Source: Daucus carota subsp. sativus
Taxonomy: Eukaryota; Streptophyta; Magnoliopsida; Apiales; Apiaceae
Length of the DNA: 64,000 nt
Direction: 5' to 3'
Assembly (NCBI RefSeq): GCF_001625215.2
Contig: NC_030385.2
Coordinates: 45,719,598-45,783,597 of the forward strand
The notes beneath the pieces were generated by a model. The model was not told where the DNA came from and made no database searches. It worked only from the letters and a program-made list of their open reading frames with translations. The position numbers and the translations under genes were made by a program. Shown here piece by piece: positions 33,886-47,049 of this stretch. Every line of letters begins with the position of its first letter. Within the stretch, counting starts at the first letter, position 1.

Positions 33886-34431
33886 ATGTCAAGTGATCAC
33901 AAGAGAAGAGAGCCAGGTGGTGAACCTGGCTCGTCATCAAATCAACAGCGACCAGCACCTCAATTAAGTCGATACGAGTCACAAAAGCGTCGCGACTGGA
34001 ACACTTTCGGACAGTACTTGAAGAACCAGAGGCCCGATCCTGTCGCGATGTCACAGTGCAACTATAGCCACGTGTTGGATTTCCTTCGATACCTCGACCA
34101 GTTCGGAAAGACTAAGGTTCATGTCCAGGGTTGCGTGTTTTTCGGGCACCCTGATCCAGCTGGTCCTTGTACTTGTCCACTCAGGCAAGCCTGGGGGAGT
34201 CTTGATGCACTCATAGGACGCCTCAGGGCGGCTTATGAGGAGAACGGGGGGACTCCAGAAACAAATCCGTTTGCTAGTGGCGCGATTCGTGTCTACTTGC
34301 GTGAAGTCAGAGATTCGCAAGCTAAGGCTAGGGGAATTCCGTACAAGAAGAAGAAGAAAAAGAGGATTACGAATCCTTTGAAGGCTAGCGAGGACACGGC
34401 TTCTAGCACCTTCCAATTGCCATCATCTTGA
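33886..34431 (+). CDS. LSH: ALOG-domain nuclear regulator (LSH/G1-like)
   Basis: A single exon encoding 181 residues. The ALOG domain runs from about residue 28 to 153 ([20 protein letters not shown] to AKARGIPY). It includes the zinc-ribbon insert [15 protein letters not shown] (residues 83-97), where His89 and the cysteines are the likely ligands. A basic nuclear localisation run KKKKKKR is at 154-160. ALOG proteins are DNA-binding nuclear regulators of light-dependent growth and of boundary and inflorescence meristem identity. The [14 protein letters not shown] and [11 protein letters not shown] stretches look closest to the LSH7/8/10 subgroup rather than LSH3/4, from memory. The Ser/Gln-rich N-terminus is short and variable. 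Start chosen as the first Met before [11 protein letters not shown]. It is isolated, with long non-coding DNA downstream. Confidence 0.95.
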   Translation: MSSDHKRREPGGEPGSSSNQQRPAPQLSRYESQKRRDWNTFGQYLKNQRPDPVAMSQCNYSHVLDFLRYLDQFGKTKVHVQGCVFFGHPDPAGPCTCPLRQAWGSLDALIGRLRAAYEENGGTPETNPFASGAIRVYLREVRDSQAKARGIPYKKKKKKRITNPLKASEDTASSTFQLPSS

Positions 34432-37400
34432 ATCGGTGCTTCGATGACTCTTGTTCGAAAATAAAGGCAAGTTCGTTTCTTATTTTTCTTTGATCTAATA
34501 GTATAAATACTGTGACATGCAACTTTACTTTCGAATCAATTATTATGATGAGACGTAGTGTTGTGGCTTTAATAGGCTATAATTATGTATGCTAATTATA
34601 ATTAACAGAGTTCTGTTACTAAAGAAATGGATTAGCTAGCTACTTAGCTGGTCTCACAATGCATTACAATATGTTAGTCTGCAATTAATTTTTTTTTTTT
34701 TTACAGATAAATTCAGTTTTTATACAGCTGACAAGTAGTTAACCCTAGGGAAAACCTTTAAAACCCTAATTTATGGAAGACTTGAATTTTATGTAATTAT
34801 GTGGAGTTTCTTTTATCACGATGGATAGACATGAATCATATTTGAGCACATTGTGTCTGCACTATTTTAGAACAGTATAGGCTAATTATACTTGTTTAAA
34901 TATCTATGTTGGTGTAATCCACTAATTCTCTTCATAAATCTCAAGATGAAAGAAAAAATTATACCTGTTGATATTTTAGCTGCATTCTTCACATGTCTGA
35001 AACTAAATTAAAGTGACTTGCCCACAACATGTAATATTATGCTAGGTAGTTGGTACTGTGTAATCTTTGTCTGTAATAGACCGGGACGTACAAGTTGATT
35101 AAATTATATAAAATTTTAAAATAATATATGAACGGTTTAAATCATTCTCCTAAGTTTCTAGCATCCGAGATTTCAAGAGAACCGATAATTATATAAATTT
35201 GATTTGTGTTACTGTGCATATGAAGTCTAGCTAGTACTACTAATTACTATTTGCTCATACGCATTGTACACATTGCGATTGATTAAATATAGAATCCGTT
35301 TATTATTCTCGTTATCATGTATAGGCTTTATATAATGTTTTCTTCAGGAAAATATGCAGTTCATCCAACGACTCCTTGTTTAAAATACTTGTAGATAGAG
35401 ATAATATACAACCTCTTTTGGGCATGTTTCGCACACACAACACATATATAAATATTATATTCTAGCTATTAGCTGAGTGAGAATGGTGAACAAGGACGCC
35501 GCTAGCTAATGCAGTACAACTCATTAAAACCGAAATTAAACAAGTAACCGACCGACAGATTTGTTCAAGGTTAAAATCGACCGTGGTCTATGATGATAAT
35601 TGATAAGGTTATAGTGGTGATGTTTCGAAATAGATAAAATCAATTATAACCTGCAATGTACAAGTGTGGTGTCCGTAATATTGGAGAATGGGATTCTATT
35701 AGAGATTTTTTTTGTGATTGTCATTTATTGACGATTCAGAACTAAATTTATAACCTGAAATGTATGTCTTTTTGGTTATATTATAAATTTGATTTGAAAG
35801 ATTCATTTTGAATAATTTATGAATAACGGATAGTCTGTTTTTATATCTAGTTTTAATGTTTGTGTTTTTAATTCATAGAAACCTATCAACTAGCCGGTCA
35901 ATCTAAATCAAGAGTTGAATAGATAATTAGATGATTAAATAAAATATAATTTTCAAAATCCAAGACCTAAATAATTCGAGTATGATCTTTTTCGATTGAG
36001 GAGAGTTTTGATCGTAAATTGATCAGTTTTGTTATTATGTCTATTAATTCAAGTATGACCCTCTTTTCGATTGAAGAGAGTCTTGACTGATCAAATTTAT
36101 TAGATTTTTTAAGACTGTTGCATGTACGTATATTCCTAGCTTTTGATGAATAAATTATACAAAAATTAGTTGGAAACAGCAATTTAACAGCTGAATTGTT
36201 CTAAATTTAGCAAACTCAAGTATATATATAGAGACTTTAGTGCTAATCACACCAACATATATTATACGACTTCATTCTCTATCAAAATTTATCTTTCTTC
36301 GTTTATACAACTCCAGGCCATGCAATATTTACATATATAATTGTTTCTAATTCTGAAGCTGAAAATATTTTTCCAGGCTTAAAACTTCAGCAAGCTTGAA
36401 TCTCATGGAGGTCCTTCACACCCTCATTTTGAACCGCTACTTTGCGACTATAAAGTTCTATACTTGCTCATCTTATTCATATCCATATGATCCTCCTCTT
36501 AGTTAAAATAATTGAAGCACTATATTTGTATACTTAAAGCACAGATTAATAAAGGTTAAGATGTTTGTATACACATTTTAATATTGTTTTGTTCCTTATG
36601 ATTGAAATCCATAACATATAATTTAAGTGTGTGTATAATGTTATAAAATTCGGAGAATCAAATTTAGAACTAGACATATATGTATCTTGCTCTTAGCCCG
36701 TAGGTTTATTGGTTAATTGGTTTAATTATTTCAGCTAATTAATCATATCCTTCTTGATTCAAAATATATACATTATAAAATTTATTATACATTTCAGCTG
36801 ACTATATATATATATCTATAGTGAGATGATCAAAGACGTTAATCCTCTCTCTTAATTCTTACATAAGTAAAAATTAATGTAGCTTATACTTGCTAATAAT
36901 TATATGAGGTTTACCTGTCCCACATACATAGTAACATAGGATTCTAAGTTGCTAATTCTTCCATAACACTAATTACAATCTAGATACCGTTTGTCCCCTA
37001 CACTCTATGTATATATAGTCATTCTATATGAGGACTAATTACTTTGTTGTGTGTTAATTAACTTTACCTCAAATATAAAGAGCAAGACAAATCAAGATTG
37101 ATCTTGATGACTAGCTAGTGTAGTATATATTGCATAATAATTGATCAATCAACTAAATTAGCTGAAATATCAAAGACAAACGTAGATGCAGATTAATGAG
37201 AGATGTGTATCTGGTGCAAACAGAAAGTTCATAGAGTTATGGGTATTGCTGCTGCGACACTGATCATGCCATATCTGCTTAAATTAGCCGCGTAATAAGA
37301 GTTAAAAAATGATCTGAGGCTAAAATAGTTGGTAATATTGATTACTCAGAATTAGCCGGGACTCCAAATGAAGTTGATATTGATGTTCAAGAACCAAAAG

Positions 37401-39972
37401 GGACTTAGAATAAAAATGTCAGATTTTCTGATTGAGCCGAGACTTGGCCTAAGTAGAATGCATGGTTACATCTTGACATAGAAATGCAGACATAGTTTTA
37501 TATTTATATGTATGCAAAATAGATTCGATAGACAATGATTGCTGAGTTAACTTCAGATAAAGCTAACATGAGTAGCAAGATCTGAGAAAGAGATTTATGT
37601 TTAAAGACCAAGATACTATACGTATAGTTTACGATACATAATCCATAGCATCCGGCTCTGGACTGATGAATACCTCTCTTTTTCTGGGAACCAAAGGTCG
37701 AGGGTATGAGCGGATGTATGCAATTTTTTTTTAATAACTTACTTTTTGACATTATAATGTGAACTCAAGAACCAAATTAATATTTTGAGCTAGTGCTCCA
37801 TAGAAGTGATCTTAGTAACTATTACTTTCTCACAGTATCCAGGAATAGTAGCAGAGAAAGAATAAACAAAGAAAAAGAGATGGAATTAAGGTGGGTAAAT
37901 ATTATAGTGCAGAGTCCAATAAGATACTAGATGTGATCTTAAAGTATCTTACCAGTCAAGTGGAAATTATAAACCTGGTGATCGTTTAACTATTTAATAG
38001 GAGTTGACAATAGAGTATCAGGAATTGCAGCATGATGGTTTTCTCCACCATCTTCTCTACTTCTTCAGTGATTCTGATCTGTTCACACAAATTAAGTGGG
38101 ATTCTGGAGAATAATTATGATATGGTAAAAGTTTGGGATGTAACTTCAGATTTTGAAGTTTCGAATGTGAAGGAATATATCCCGGGCATATCTTATAATT
38201 TATAATTAATCTTTCCAGTATGAATAAAGTACAGCAGTACTGAGTGGAGCATCTTGATCTACAGAAATATTAAGCAGATTGATCCGGGATCAGGTTAGAA
38301 TGAATCCTCTGCAATGATAATCCCTTTTTAGCAAGTAAACACGGATAATTTCATTTTAAAACACAGATAAAACACGGATAATTGATTTATAAAATACTAT
38401 CTCTCAGGTAGTTCATGAAGCCCTTAAAGTAGGCATCTCCTAAGAATTTTGTTCAGTTGACAAGGTAATGTACGTGTAATATTATCTTAATGTGATCGAA
38501 CAATATAATTTCATGAAAAGACCTCCAATCATCCTGCACATACTATGAGTTAAGCTCATAGTATTAGTGTTTGCCTATAACATTCGACCTCCCATCCTCT
38601 ATCATTAAGGTTGTCATAATATTTATACCTAAAGCGGAGTTTCTCAATATCCTGATTCCGCCACTGCATGCAAAGAAAAAACATTTATAGACCCTTGTTG
38701 CAATTTTTGCCAAAAGTGAATCTGCATGAGCATGAATGATAGCCAGAAATTCAAAGTGGATGTTCAAATACAATTGCATCTAGTTCCGATCTGGAGAAGC
38801 AGTTTCGTTATCATTTTAGTTAGGATCTGGTTTGTCGGTTCTAATCTTTCTGATTTAATTTGTAAGAAACTGCTCTTCCCAATTTGCAAAGTTGAACAAT
38901 ATGCAGAGGCTCTGTGGACCACAATCTCGAGCTTTCATTACTGATAAAATGGTTGATCCGAGTAAAACAATAAGCTGAATTGGTGAATCACATACAGAAC
39001 CAAACACGCTTAGATTGGATACAAAATTATCTGATGCTCAATGACTCATACTCTGCATGGGGTACTGAAACAGAGTTGATGGTGATTTCCATCCAACATA
39101 GCATTCTTACCCAGCAATTCACAACACGCTTCTGAATACAGAACGTACCATTTTAACAAGTCTACAAGCACAAATCAGCACAAACTGAAAAAGGTGCAGA
39201 TTTAAGAGAAATAACACAACACAGAATTCGAATGCATGAATCAAAATATTTGGTAGAATGCCAAGGGTTTGTGCACCAATCTAAAATTTGTGAGTTCTCT
39301 ATATTTGTGACCAAGATTCATATATTATCACCATGGTCTGTTAAATTAAACGGATGCGGATACCACCCTGTCACTACCGAAAAAAGTTTCTCCAGTATAC
39401 TGATAATTTTTTGAAGTCCTTAGGAGGGGAGATTTTTGGACATGCGAGCTCCATGAAAAAAAATATATACCGTAAAAGTCGATAAAAATATTCTCCAAAA
39501 TTAATATGAATATTTTCGATCATATCTCACCGCATGATACGTGTCGATTCTTGCTGCAGAGTGTGGCAACCCAGAAACACGTGTCGCTATGCATGCATAG
39601 CACTGACAGTCAACAAAAAACATTGGTTTTTGTTATTGCTATTACAACACAAAAATCTGCCGCGTATTCTGGATTAGCTTTCGTAACCTCAATAAATACT
39701 TCGATAAATACATTCTCCAAAATTGGTAAATAATCCGATACAGAATTCATTTAATCATTCGACAGATCTGTTTCAGAAACAGTAGATATTAATACAACCT
39801 ACATATGAGCCACGACCGACCTCGTAAAATAAAATCAATAAAATATGACAGTAGAAGTGGTATTTGTTAAAAAATTCCAGAAAAAGAATATACAAAAAAT
39901 TAATATATTTCACATCTTAAATTACGCGTAAAAAATAATCGATTATTATTTTATAACCGAAGGCACAGTAAT
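34432..39972. other. Long gene-free region downstream of LSH
   Basis: About 5.5 kb without a recognisable gene. It includes the LSH 3' untranslated region, AT-rich DNA and a diverged duplication at about 35970-36100. Two ACGT boxes (GATACGTGTCG near 39536, ACACGTGTCG near 39578) lie beyond the 3' end of the first DOG1-domain gene. Long flanks are common around developmental regulators, but I see no direct sign of function. Confidence 0.55.
35970..36100. repeat. Diverged direct repeat of about 75 bp
   Basis: AATTCGAGTATGATCTTTTT with CGATTGAGGAGAGTTTTGAT is repeated about 75 bp later as AATTCAAGTATGACCCTCTT with CGATTGAAGAGAGTCTTGAC. Confidence 0.6.
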
Positions 39973-40858
39973 TCAATTAGTAAGGTGAAGGTCATGGCTC
40001 AAGCCAAATACATGGAGACCGAGGTGCAGCTGAGTCACAATTAGCAAAAAATCCACAGCTTGTGGTGGAGTTAGAGCCTCCACCATGCCCTCTATAGTCT
40101 TCACCCTCAATTCATCCGCGCTTTGTTGTAAATCCACAAGCCTTTCTAGCATCTTGTTATCGAAATCTACTCCCTCTTCCATATTTATCACCGCCTTGCT
40201 CACATCTTTCTGCACCCACAGATATCACACACGTTATAATTCACATCCACAAACAACATACATGTATAGTTGGAATCTATTAGAACCGCGAGAACAAAAA
40301 CTGTTCTCGCCGTTCTAAAATCGTTTGGATCATGAGATTTCAATCAGAATATTGAAATTTCATGATCCAAACGATACTAATTTGTAACAAAGAATATGCC
40401 TGCCAGGTGAAAAGATCGGCAGAGATGCGATCCTGAGTGCGATCAGCTTCGCAATGAGTAAAGGCGATGCTCCGGAACTGAAGAGGACTCAAGTTGCCAA
40501 GATTAGCCCGAGTATACAACCTATGGAGAATATCATTCTTGTTTTCGAGCCTAATCGCCTCGGCGTAAATTATTCGGCCGGCGTCCGTGGGACGCCAGCC
40601 GTTCATCCAATATAACGAACGTTCTATGCTGGTGGAGCTCGGGAGCGGCATCACTGAGAGAACGTTTTTGTGAGTTTGAATTGATTTGACTCGGTAATAC
40701 TCGGTCAAGTGAGCGATGACTTTTTCGACGACCCGGAGGAGGCGAGTGTAGTTTTCTTCGGCCGTGGCGGTTTGTTTTCGGGAGTTCTTGAGGTTTTTCA
40801 CCAGCTGCCGCAGCTCCTCCTCCCATTTTTCGCTGTAGCGCTGGAACGATTGTGTCAT
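39973..40858 (-). CDS. DOG1-domain protein, tandem copy A
   Basis: Two exons, 40400-40858 and 39973-40209, giving 231 residues. The DOG1 (DELAY OF GERMINATION 1) domain fills the protein: MTQSFQRYSEKWEEELRQL at the N-terminus, then ERSLYWMNGWRPTDAGR, then LTPPQAVDFLLIVTQLHLGL. The family is plant-specific and related to the C-terminal part of TGA bZIP factors; DOG1 itself sets seed dormancy through PP2C phosphatases and binds haem. The intron has a GC donor (TGGCAG|GCATAT) and an AG acceptor, phase 0. An in-frame upstream Met exists at 40948, but MTQSFQR matches typical family starts. It is the most diverged of three tandem copies. Confidence 0.88.
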
Positions 40859-41350
40859 TTTTTTTCTTGGTTGAGATTTACGATTGTTTACTAATGTACC
40901 TAACTGTTGGTGCAACAGAAAACAACTAGCGTATGCAGTATTTAACACCAGCAGAAGAGATGAACGGTTCGGCGGATAAATTTGATCAATGCTGAAATGA
41001 TTAGCTCGGTTTCAGTTCTTAAAAAGAATGAAAAAAAATTAAAGAATAAATCAAAACTTATGTACGGTGTATGACATCAGAAAGAGAAGTCCAGCTAGCT
41101 CATGTAGTAGTTTTTACATTACAAAGAAAAGTAAATCGAATTGCTGTACGTCGTATTCAAATTGAAAGGTAAGGAATGAAAGGTAAGGAAAGAGGATAGT
41201 TACGAGACTGATTGATATTTAAAATAAATATGATATAAAAAATGATGAAATTAGTTGATTTTTATATTATAAATTTTAATATATTTAATAATTTAATAAA
41301 TTTTAAAATGTGAAGCATTGGATTAAACATCCCAATAATGAAAATAAGTA

Positions 41351-41571
41351 CTCCCCTCTGGCTTATTTTATGTAAACCATTTTTATTTTTTGGATGTCGC
41401 AAAAAGAATAATCCTTCTATTTTAAGATTATTACAACCACATATTCATAACTACCCTCATTTAATACATTTCTTCTTATGTGATTAAGATTAAGTCAAAC
41501 ATTCATTTCTTAAAAATCAAACTGGCTCATACAATTTGGAAACTGGCTCATACAATTTGGAACGGAAGGAG
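41351..41571. mobile_element. Degenerate Stowaway-like MITE
   Basis: Left end CTCCCCTCTGGCTTATTTTA, right end AATTTGGAACGGAAGGAG, flanked by TA (41349-41350 and 41572-41573). Near the right end the 20-mer AACTGGCTCATACAATTTGG is tandemly duplicated (41519-41560). Decayed relative to the other Stowaway copies. Confidence 0.5.
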
Positions 41572-42250
41572 TATAAAACAACGAGCACGCAGAACTGCAG
41601 AAGAGAAAAGCTGAAACGTTTTCTTACTGTAATCTCTTTAATAAATTTTTTTAGCTCCGAATTAGTTCTGATGGGCAACAGTTCGTTGAGTATGTGGCCT
41701 GCAAATTTGTACAAAGCTGGCTCTAAGCAATAGGAGAAAATCTGCAAAGCCCATCACATATGTCTGGCCCAAATTAAGTCCAAAAAAGTTATCGTGATGT
41801 ATGGTTTAATAAGGGATTACTTAAAAACAACATAAATTTCTATAATTTTCCTTCCATCCCATTTTTGTTTTAAGATGTAATTTATCATATAAAAACCTTT
41901 CTTTTGAGACAAATAAACAAGAAAACAGTGACTTGAGAACAAATTTTTGGTTTAGTCATGCTTTTTTGGTTATCCCTAAATTACCCTTACTTAAATAAAT
42001 AAAAATAACTAATATTAAACTCTCCTTTTGTAAATACAACTCTATAACATATAGAGGTATTTTGCTCTTACATCACTGCTTCATCATTATCCTTTAATTA
42101 TGCCAAAGATTTATAGTATAAAAAATATTTTAAAAGATAAATCTTTAAGAGTGAATATAATTTAATAAAATTTTTATTAATTATTGTTATGACACTAATA
42201 AAATGATGTTAAAATTTAACTTATATATAATAAATTTAAAATTATATAGT

Positions 42251-42279
42251 CGCCGTGCTTTGCACGGGTTTAAGGCTAG
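42251..42279 (+). mobile_element. Helitron-type 3' terminus
   Basis: Stem CCGTGC (42253-42258), loop TTT, stem GCACGG (42262-42267), then eight bases and CTAG followed by T. A short GC-rich hairpin shortly before CTRR|T is the signature of a Helitron 3' end. I could not locate the matching 5' TC end, so the extent of the element is unknown. Confidence 0.5.
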
Positions 42280-43137
42280 TTTAATTAGTAACTTACTATA
42301 GTATATACATGTTTTTGAAAATAAAATTTTATTTTCACAAAACCTAACACTCCCATAATTTGCTGTATCCACCCCTCATCCCTGTTCTGAAATATTATTA
42401 ATTAGATTTTATACACATATTTGATATTTTAAAATATATAAATTCCATATCCTCACAAGTAATAAGAAATTTGAATTCAAATTTGATTTAGTTAAAAATC
42501 TAAAATAATAATTAATAAAATTATCAATTCTTACATGTTAAAAATTTATAGAAGTTTTAAAAAAATAATTAAATTTAAAAACTCCCTTATAACGCACAGG
42601 CCATAAGTCAGTATTAGTTAAGGACGGAGTAGCATTATTGAATGAATATTTGGTCGTCATCTTAACCATCTCAATTTTTAAGTTCTGAGGAAAAGTTCTA
42701 GTGGCTTCGAAAAGCCAGTGTCTCTGCACTGATTCTCTGAATTGCACAGGATACAGTGCCATTTCCACACAAAGCTAGCTGTATGCCTCTATGCATTCAT
42801 ATAATATTAGAAGGTGATGAACCAACATTCATACCTGTTTACCATATATAGCAATTGTAACTTCAATGCTGATACAAGTATCAGTACCAGTTTTGAGCAT
42901 GACCAAGGAGGTGGGGCCCACATTATACGTGTCGCATTTTAGTCTTGACAGCACATAAGTAAAGTGACAGGTGTTAGTTTGCATGCATGAGTTTCAAGAT
43001 TTGAGTGACACGAATCTGGTTCTGGTGTTTAAGCTTACCTTGGTATGAAGAACCTCTAGGCTAGCTCAAAGGGCATTGAACCTCGCTTGTCTCAGTTTTT
43101 CTAGATAAATGACGCAAGTTGGTTGTTTACTGTGTTT

Positions 43138-43171
43138 GACACGTGTCATCTTGCATGTATGCCACGTGTCA
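43138..43171. promoter_or_regulatory. Pair of ABRE/G-box motifs
   Basis: GACACGTGTC at about 43139 and GCCACGTGTC at about 43161, 22 bp apart, or two helical turns. Two ACGT-core elements at this spacing form typical ABA-responsive units. They lie 2.3 kb upstream of DOG1-domain copy A and 0.7 kb beyond the 3' end of copy B. Confidence 0.4.
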
Positions 43172-43886
43172 GTAGGCCCGCATTAGACATTCTATACGTT
43201 TCAAGTATTGAAACAATTTCAAAGTATGTGTCGTCATAATTTTCAGAATAAGCACGGAAAGGAGCAGAATCTATTATACACAGACCTTGAGCTCCTGTTT
43301 GATAATGTCTGATAATATTACATATCAAATCTTGTTTCAATTTTTCTTTCAAATATTCTGATTAGTAAATAATTAATTTTAATTAAATAATCATTATAAA
43401 TATATGGATCCCATCATTTTTAATATAATATATAATTTAGGAAAAATTTATAATGTGTTCACTGTTCCGACTGATTATTATATTATATATAGATATATAT
43501 ATTATGACATTCGGATTAAGGATTGTTCAAAGGAGAGAAAATTAGTGTATATCTAAATCTAATATAGAAGTGATTTAACAGAATTCCATGTTTGATACAG
43601 ATAACATTGGATAAAAACAGACAGGATTAACTAGCTTTCTCATTCTCAACATAGATATCACATTACACAGAAAGTGTACGATGAAGATAGACTGATACAC
43701 ACTACATTAGCTAGTTGCTATATAATTCATGGAGTTCGATCTTTCATGATTGACCATCTTCCATCTATATGGAGCTTATTGTTCCAAACAGAAGTACAAA
43801 CATATAATATATAGATAGATACTGCTTCCTGAAATTCTAGATATTTTTTAAACCCGACTGTTTCGAAATGCTGGTTCTGGTTCTCG

Positions 43887-44671
43887 TTAATTTATTAAGT
43901 CGTTACGACGGTCGTTGTTCAGGCCCCGGGCACGAACAAGGGAGTGTAAATTAGCGGCAGAGAGCAAGAAATCCACCGTCTGGTGCGGTGTAAGAAGCTC
44001 CACCACCTTCCTCAACGTGCTCACTCGGAGCTCATCCGCCTTCTGCACTATCGCTCCCAGATCACGCATCATTTCCCCCATGTCGTCCTCGTACCTCAGC
44101 AGCATAGCGTCACTCGCAGCATCCTGTTCGATCAACAAAAAAAATATTATTCGTAGCATTCAGTCAATTTGAGAAAAAAAAAACGACATTTAATTTGGGA
44201 CAGAGGCGTGCGTGCCTGCCAGTCGGAGAGCTGTTGACTAAGCGCGTTCTCTTCTTGGGCAGTCACGCACTGGAGATGACTCAAGCATTTAAACTGATCA
44301 GGACTCAAATCCGCGAGATCTCCAGTCAGGCTCCTGCCGTCGAGGATATCGAGCATTCGGTTCTCGAATAAAATGGTGGACTCCGTTTGCACGACTTGGA
44401 AGGCCGTGGTGGGGCGCCAGCCAGCGAGCCAGTGGAGCGAGCGCTCGAAAGTGCTGGCCCAGGGCGCAGCCAGGAGGAACAGGACATCCTGATGGGCCAC
44501 GGCTGATTTAACCTGGTAGTAGTCACTGATGTGAGCCAGGAAGCTGTTGATTAGCTCGAGGAGGTGGTTGTTTTGGTCCGTGGAGCTCGGTGGTCTCGGG
44601 GCGGCTTTGAGCTTGAGGACCAGCTGCTCCAGCTGCTGGTGCCATCGTTCGTGAAACGTCTGGAATCCCAT
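43887..44671 (-). CDS. DOG1-domain protein, tandem copy B
   Basis: Two exons, 44216-44671 and 43887-44123, giving 230 residues. The start MGFQTFHERWHQQLEQLV and the end ARGLNNDRRNDLIN frame a full DOG1 domain with ERSLHWLAGWRPTTAFQVVQ in the middle and LTPHQTVDFLLSAANLHSLV near the C-terminus. As in its neighbours, the only phase-compatible donor is GC (TGGCAG|GCACGC), with acceptor GAACAG|GATGCT. It is clearly closer to copy C than to copy A. Subgroup assignment (DOG1-like versus TGA-like domain protein) is not possible by eye. A DNA-binding bZIP region is absent. Confidence 0.9.
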
Positions 44672-46104
44672 GGTTGTTTTCTTAGCATTGAAGGGGTGAG
44701 ATGGAATGAATAATAAAAGGGCCTGGTTTACTATATATGGAGTGATTGTTGTAACAAGATTGGTATGGCTCGGAAGTTTCGCGTTCATTTCGTGGTTTTT
44801 GTTTTAATGTTATGCATGACATCATTTGGGAACAACAAGTTTAGTAGGACTATGAAGTTGAGCAACCTATAGCTATGATTTAAGTTACTAACCTGTAACA
44901 AGAACAATTTAAGTTTAACTTGATCGTGTATAATTGAATTAAGATGGACAATTAGTTGTAGTGCGACTAGGATCACATTTCAAATTGATGAAATTATGTG
45001 TTTTTGTTTAATAGAATGGCATATTATTCATACGTAATCAAAATCCATCGATTGGCTAATAATAATTATTATTCTCGTTTTTACGTTTCCACTTTTTACG
45101 TAAGATATACAATCTTTTTCGGCTGATGATAACAATTTTTATTTTTATTATCGAATTCATATTATATAAACAATAACCGTGGTACGTAAATATGAACACG
45201 TGTAATCTAATAATATTTATATATTCACACGTGTATATACGTAAAAGATATCAGTCGGCTATACATCTATATATCTCTCGCCTCACCAATTTGTTTCTTT
45301 CTTCCGTATTTTCGTACTTATAAAAAGTACGTGTATATACGTGAACAAAATAGCAAATATTATGAATATGCATGAAAATTCTAAATTTACCGTGTACCTG
45401 CGCATAAACAAACAATATATAAAATTTTAAGTTATTGGAGTTTATATATCTCGATGCAATAAAAATATTATTGCATCGACAAGCACCAGCCGAAAGCAAT
45501 CATAGTAGTAATCAGAATTAACAAAAAATATTCAAAATTTTATTCTACTATTTGATAATTGTCCGATAATATGTCGGAGATATTTATATATCGGCTCAAA
45601 ATCCTAAAATATAATTAACCATAAATAAAATAAAATTAATCATAAATAAAATAAATATATTTTAGTGAAATTACATAAACTGGATTCAGAACAAGTTCAG
45701 AAGGGAGCTCATGGCATTGAAGTCATAAATTTGGTTTTTTGGACCGCTTCTTCTTAAGAATATACCAAATATTGAATGTTCTTAATTTTTGGGAAAAAGT
45801 TATAAATATTAATACCGACACATTAATATTAGTTTCATTTGGAAAATATATCAAATCGAATAATAATATCACACTTGAGGTTACTCTTATATTATGTTAA
45901 CAAATCACATGTTTTTATGTATCGATAATATAAAAGCGTATTAGCAAAATAATGACACTTAATTACTATTTTTTTTAATTATTTCTAGTAAATCACATAT
46001 TATCATATTTGTGTATCGATAAGATAAAAGCCTATTAGCAAGATTCGGAATTCATTGATCTAACACCGGAACAAACTTTTGATTACGAACCACGGATACA
46101 TGAG

Positions 46105-47049
46105 TTAGCTAGCGTGGTGTTGGCGATCATGGTTTAAACCAAAGTCACGAACAGTGAAGTACAAGTGAGACGCCGAAATGAAGAACTCCGAGGCTTGTTG
46201 TGGTGTTAGAAGCTGCACCACCTCCCTTAAAGTCTTCACCCTCAGCTCATCTGCCTTCTGTACAATCACAGCCAAATCTCTCATCTTCTCTTCGAATTCC
46301 TCTTCCTCGTACTTCATTAGCAACAATTCGCCCACACCATTCTGCACCATATATTATCAATTTTACGTCAATCAGATTAATGAATCTCACTTATTCTCAC
46401 ATGATGCATATATTTTGAAACGAACGAGAGTAGTAATATGTAAATATAAATAATAAAAAAAAGGTTTTTCTAACGTGTCTATGAAATTTTTTTGTACACG
46501 CAGGACAATTATTATTAATGAGATTGGAACTAATAGAAATCCGTCATTTCACTGAAAAGTGTTTACGAAATCTAAATATTTACATGCCTGCCAAGCGGAA
46601 AGTTGGTCGCTGAGAGCATTTTCCTCCTGCACAGTTCGACACTGAAGACGACTAAGTGAAGTGAACCGATCAGCGCTCAAGTCACCGAGATCGCCTGTCA
46701 TAAAGGCGAGGCCTCCGTTAAGCATGTTGTACACGCGGGACTCGATAAACATGGTGGACCTGGTGTGAATGAGCTGAAAGGCGGTGGTGGGGCGCCAACC
46801 GGCTATCCAGTGGAGCGAGCGCTCAAAGGCGGTGGCCCATGGCGCAGCCAGAACATTAAGAACATCATTCTGCACCGCAGCCGACTTGACTAGGTAATAG
46901 TCCATAACGTGAGACAGGGATTTTTCGACAAGGTGATGGAGCTGGTTGTTTTCTTCAGTGGTGGCTGGGGGGCTTGGGGCTTTCTTGAGCTGTTGTATTA
47001 GATGCTGCAGCTTCTCGTGCCAAGTTTCCTGAAACTGATGGAACCTCAT
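46105..47049 (-). CDS. DOG1-domain protein, tandem copy C
   Basis: Two exons, 46588-47049 and 46105-46341, giving 232 residues. It begins MRFHQFQETWHEKLQHLIQQ and ends FGLNHDRQHHAS, with ERSLHWIAGWRPTTAFQLIH in the middle. Exon 2 is 237 nt, the same as in copies A and B. The donor is again GC (TGGCAG|GCATGT). A GT donor four bases further on (GCAT|GTAAAT) would break the frame, so the GC site is preferred. Exon 1 length (462 nt against 459 and 456) shows only small indels since duplication. The upstream neighbour, the PPR gene, is divergently oriented about 590 bp away. Confidence 0.9.

Noticed and set aside
37203..37295. A 30-residue open frame ending in a hydrophobic stretch (MGIAAATLIMPYLLKLAA)
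   Set aside because: It looks like a tiny membrane peptide, but there is no family match, promoter or repeat of the pattern. Open frames of this size occur by chance.
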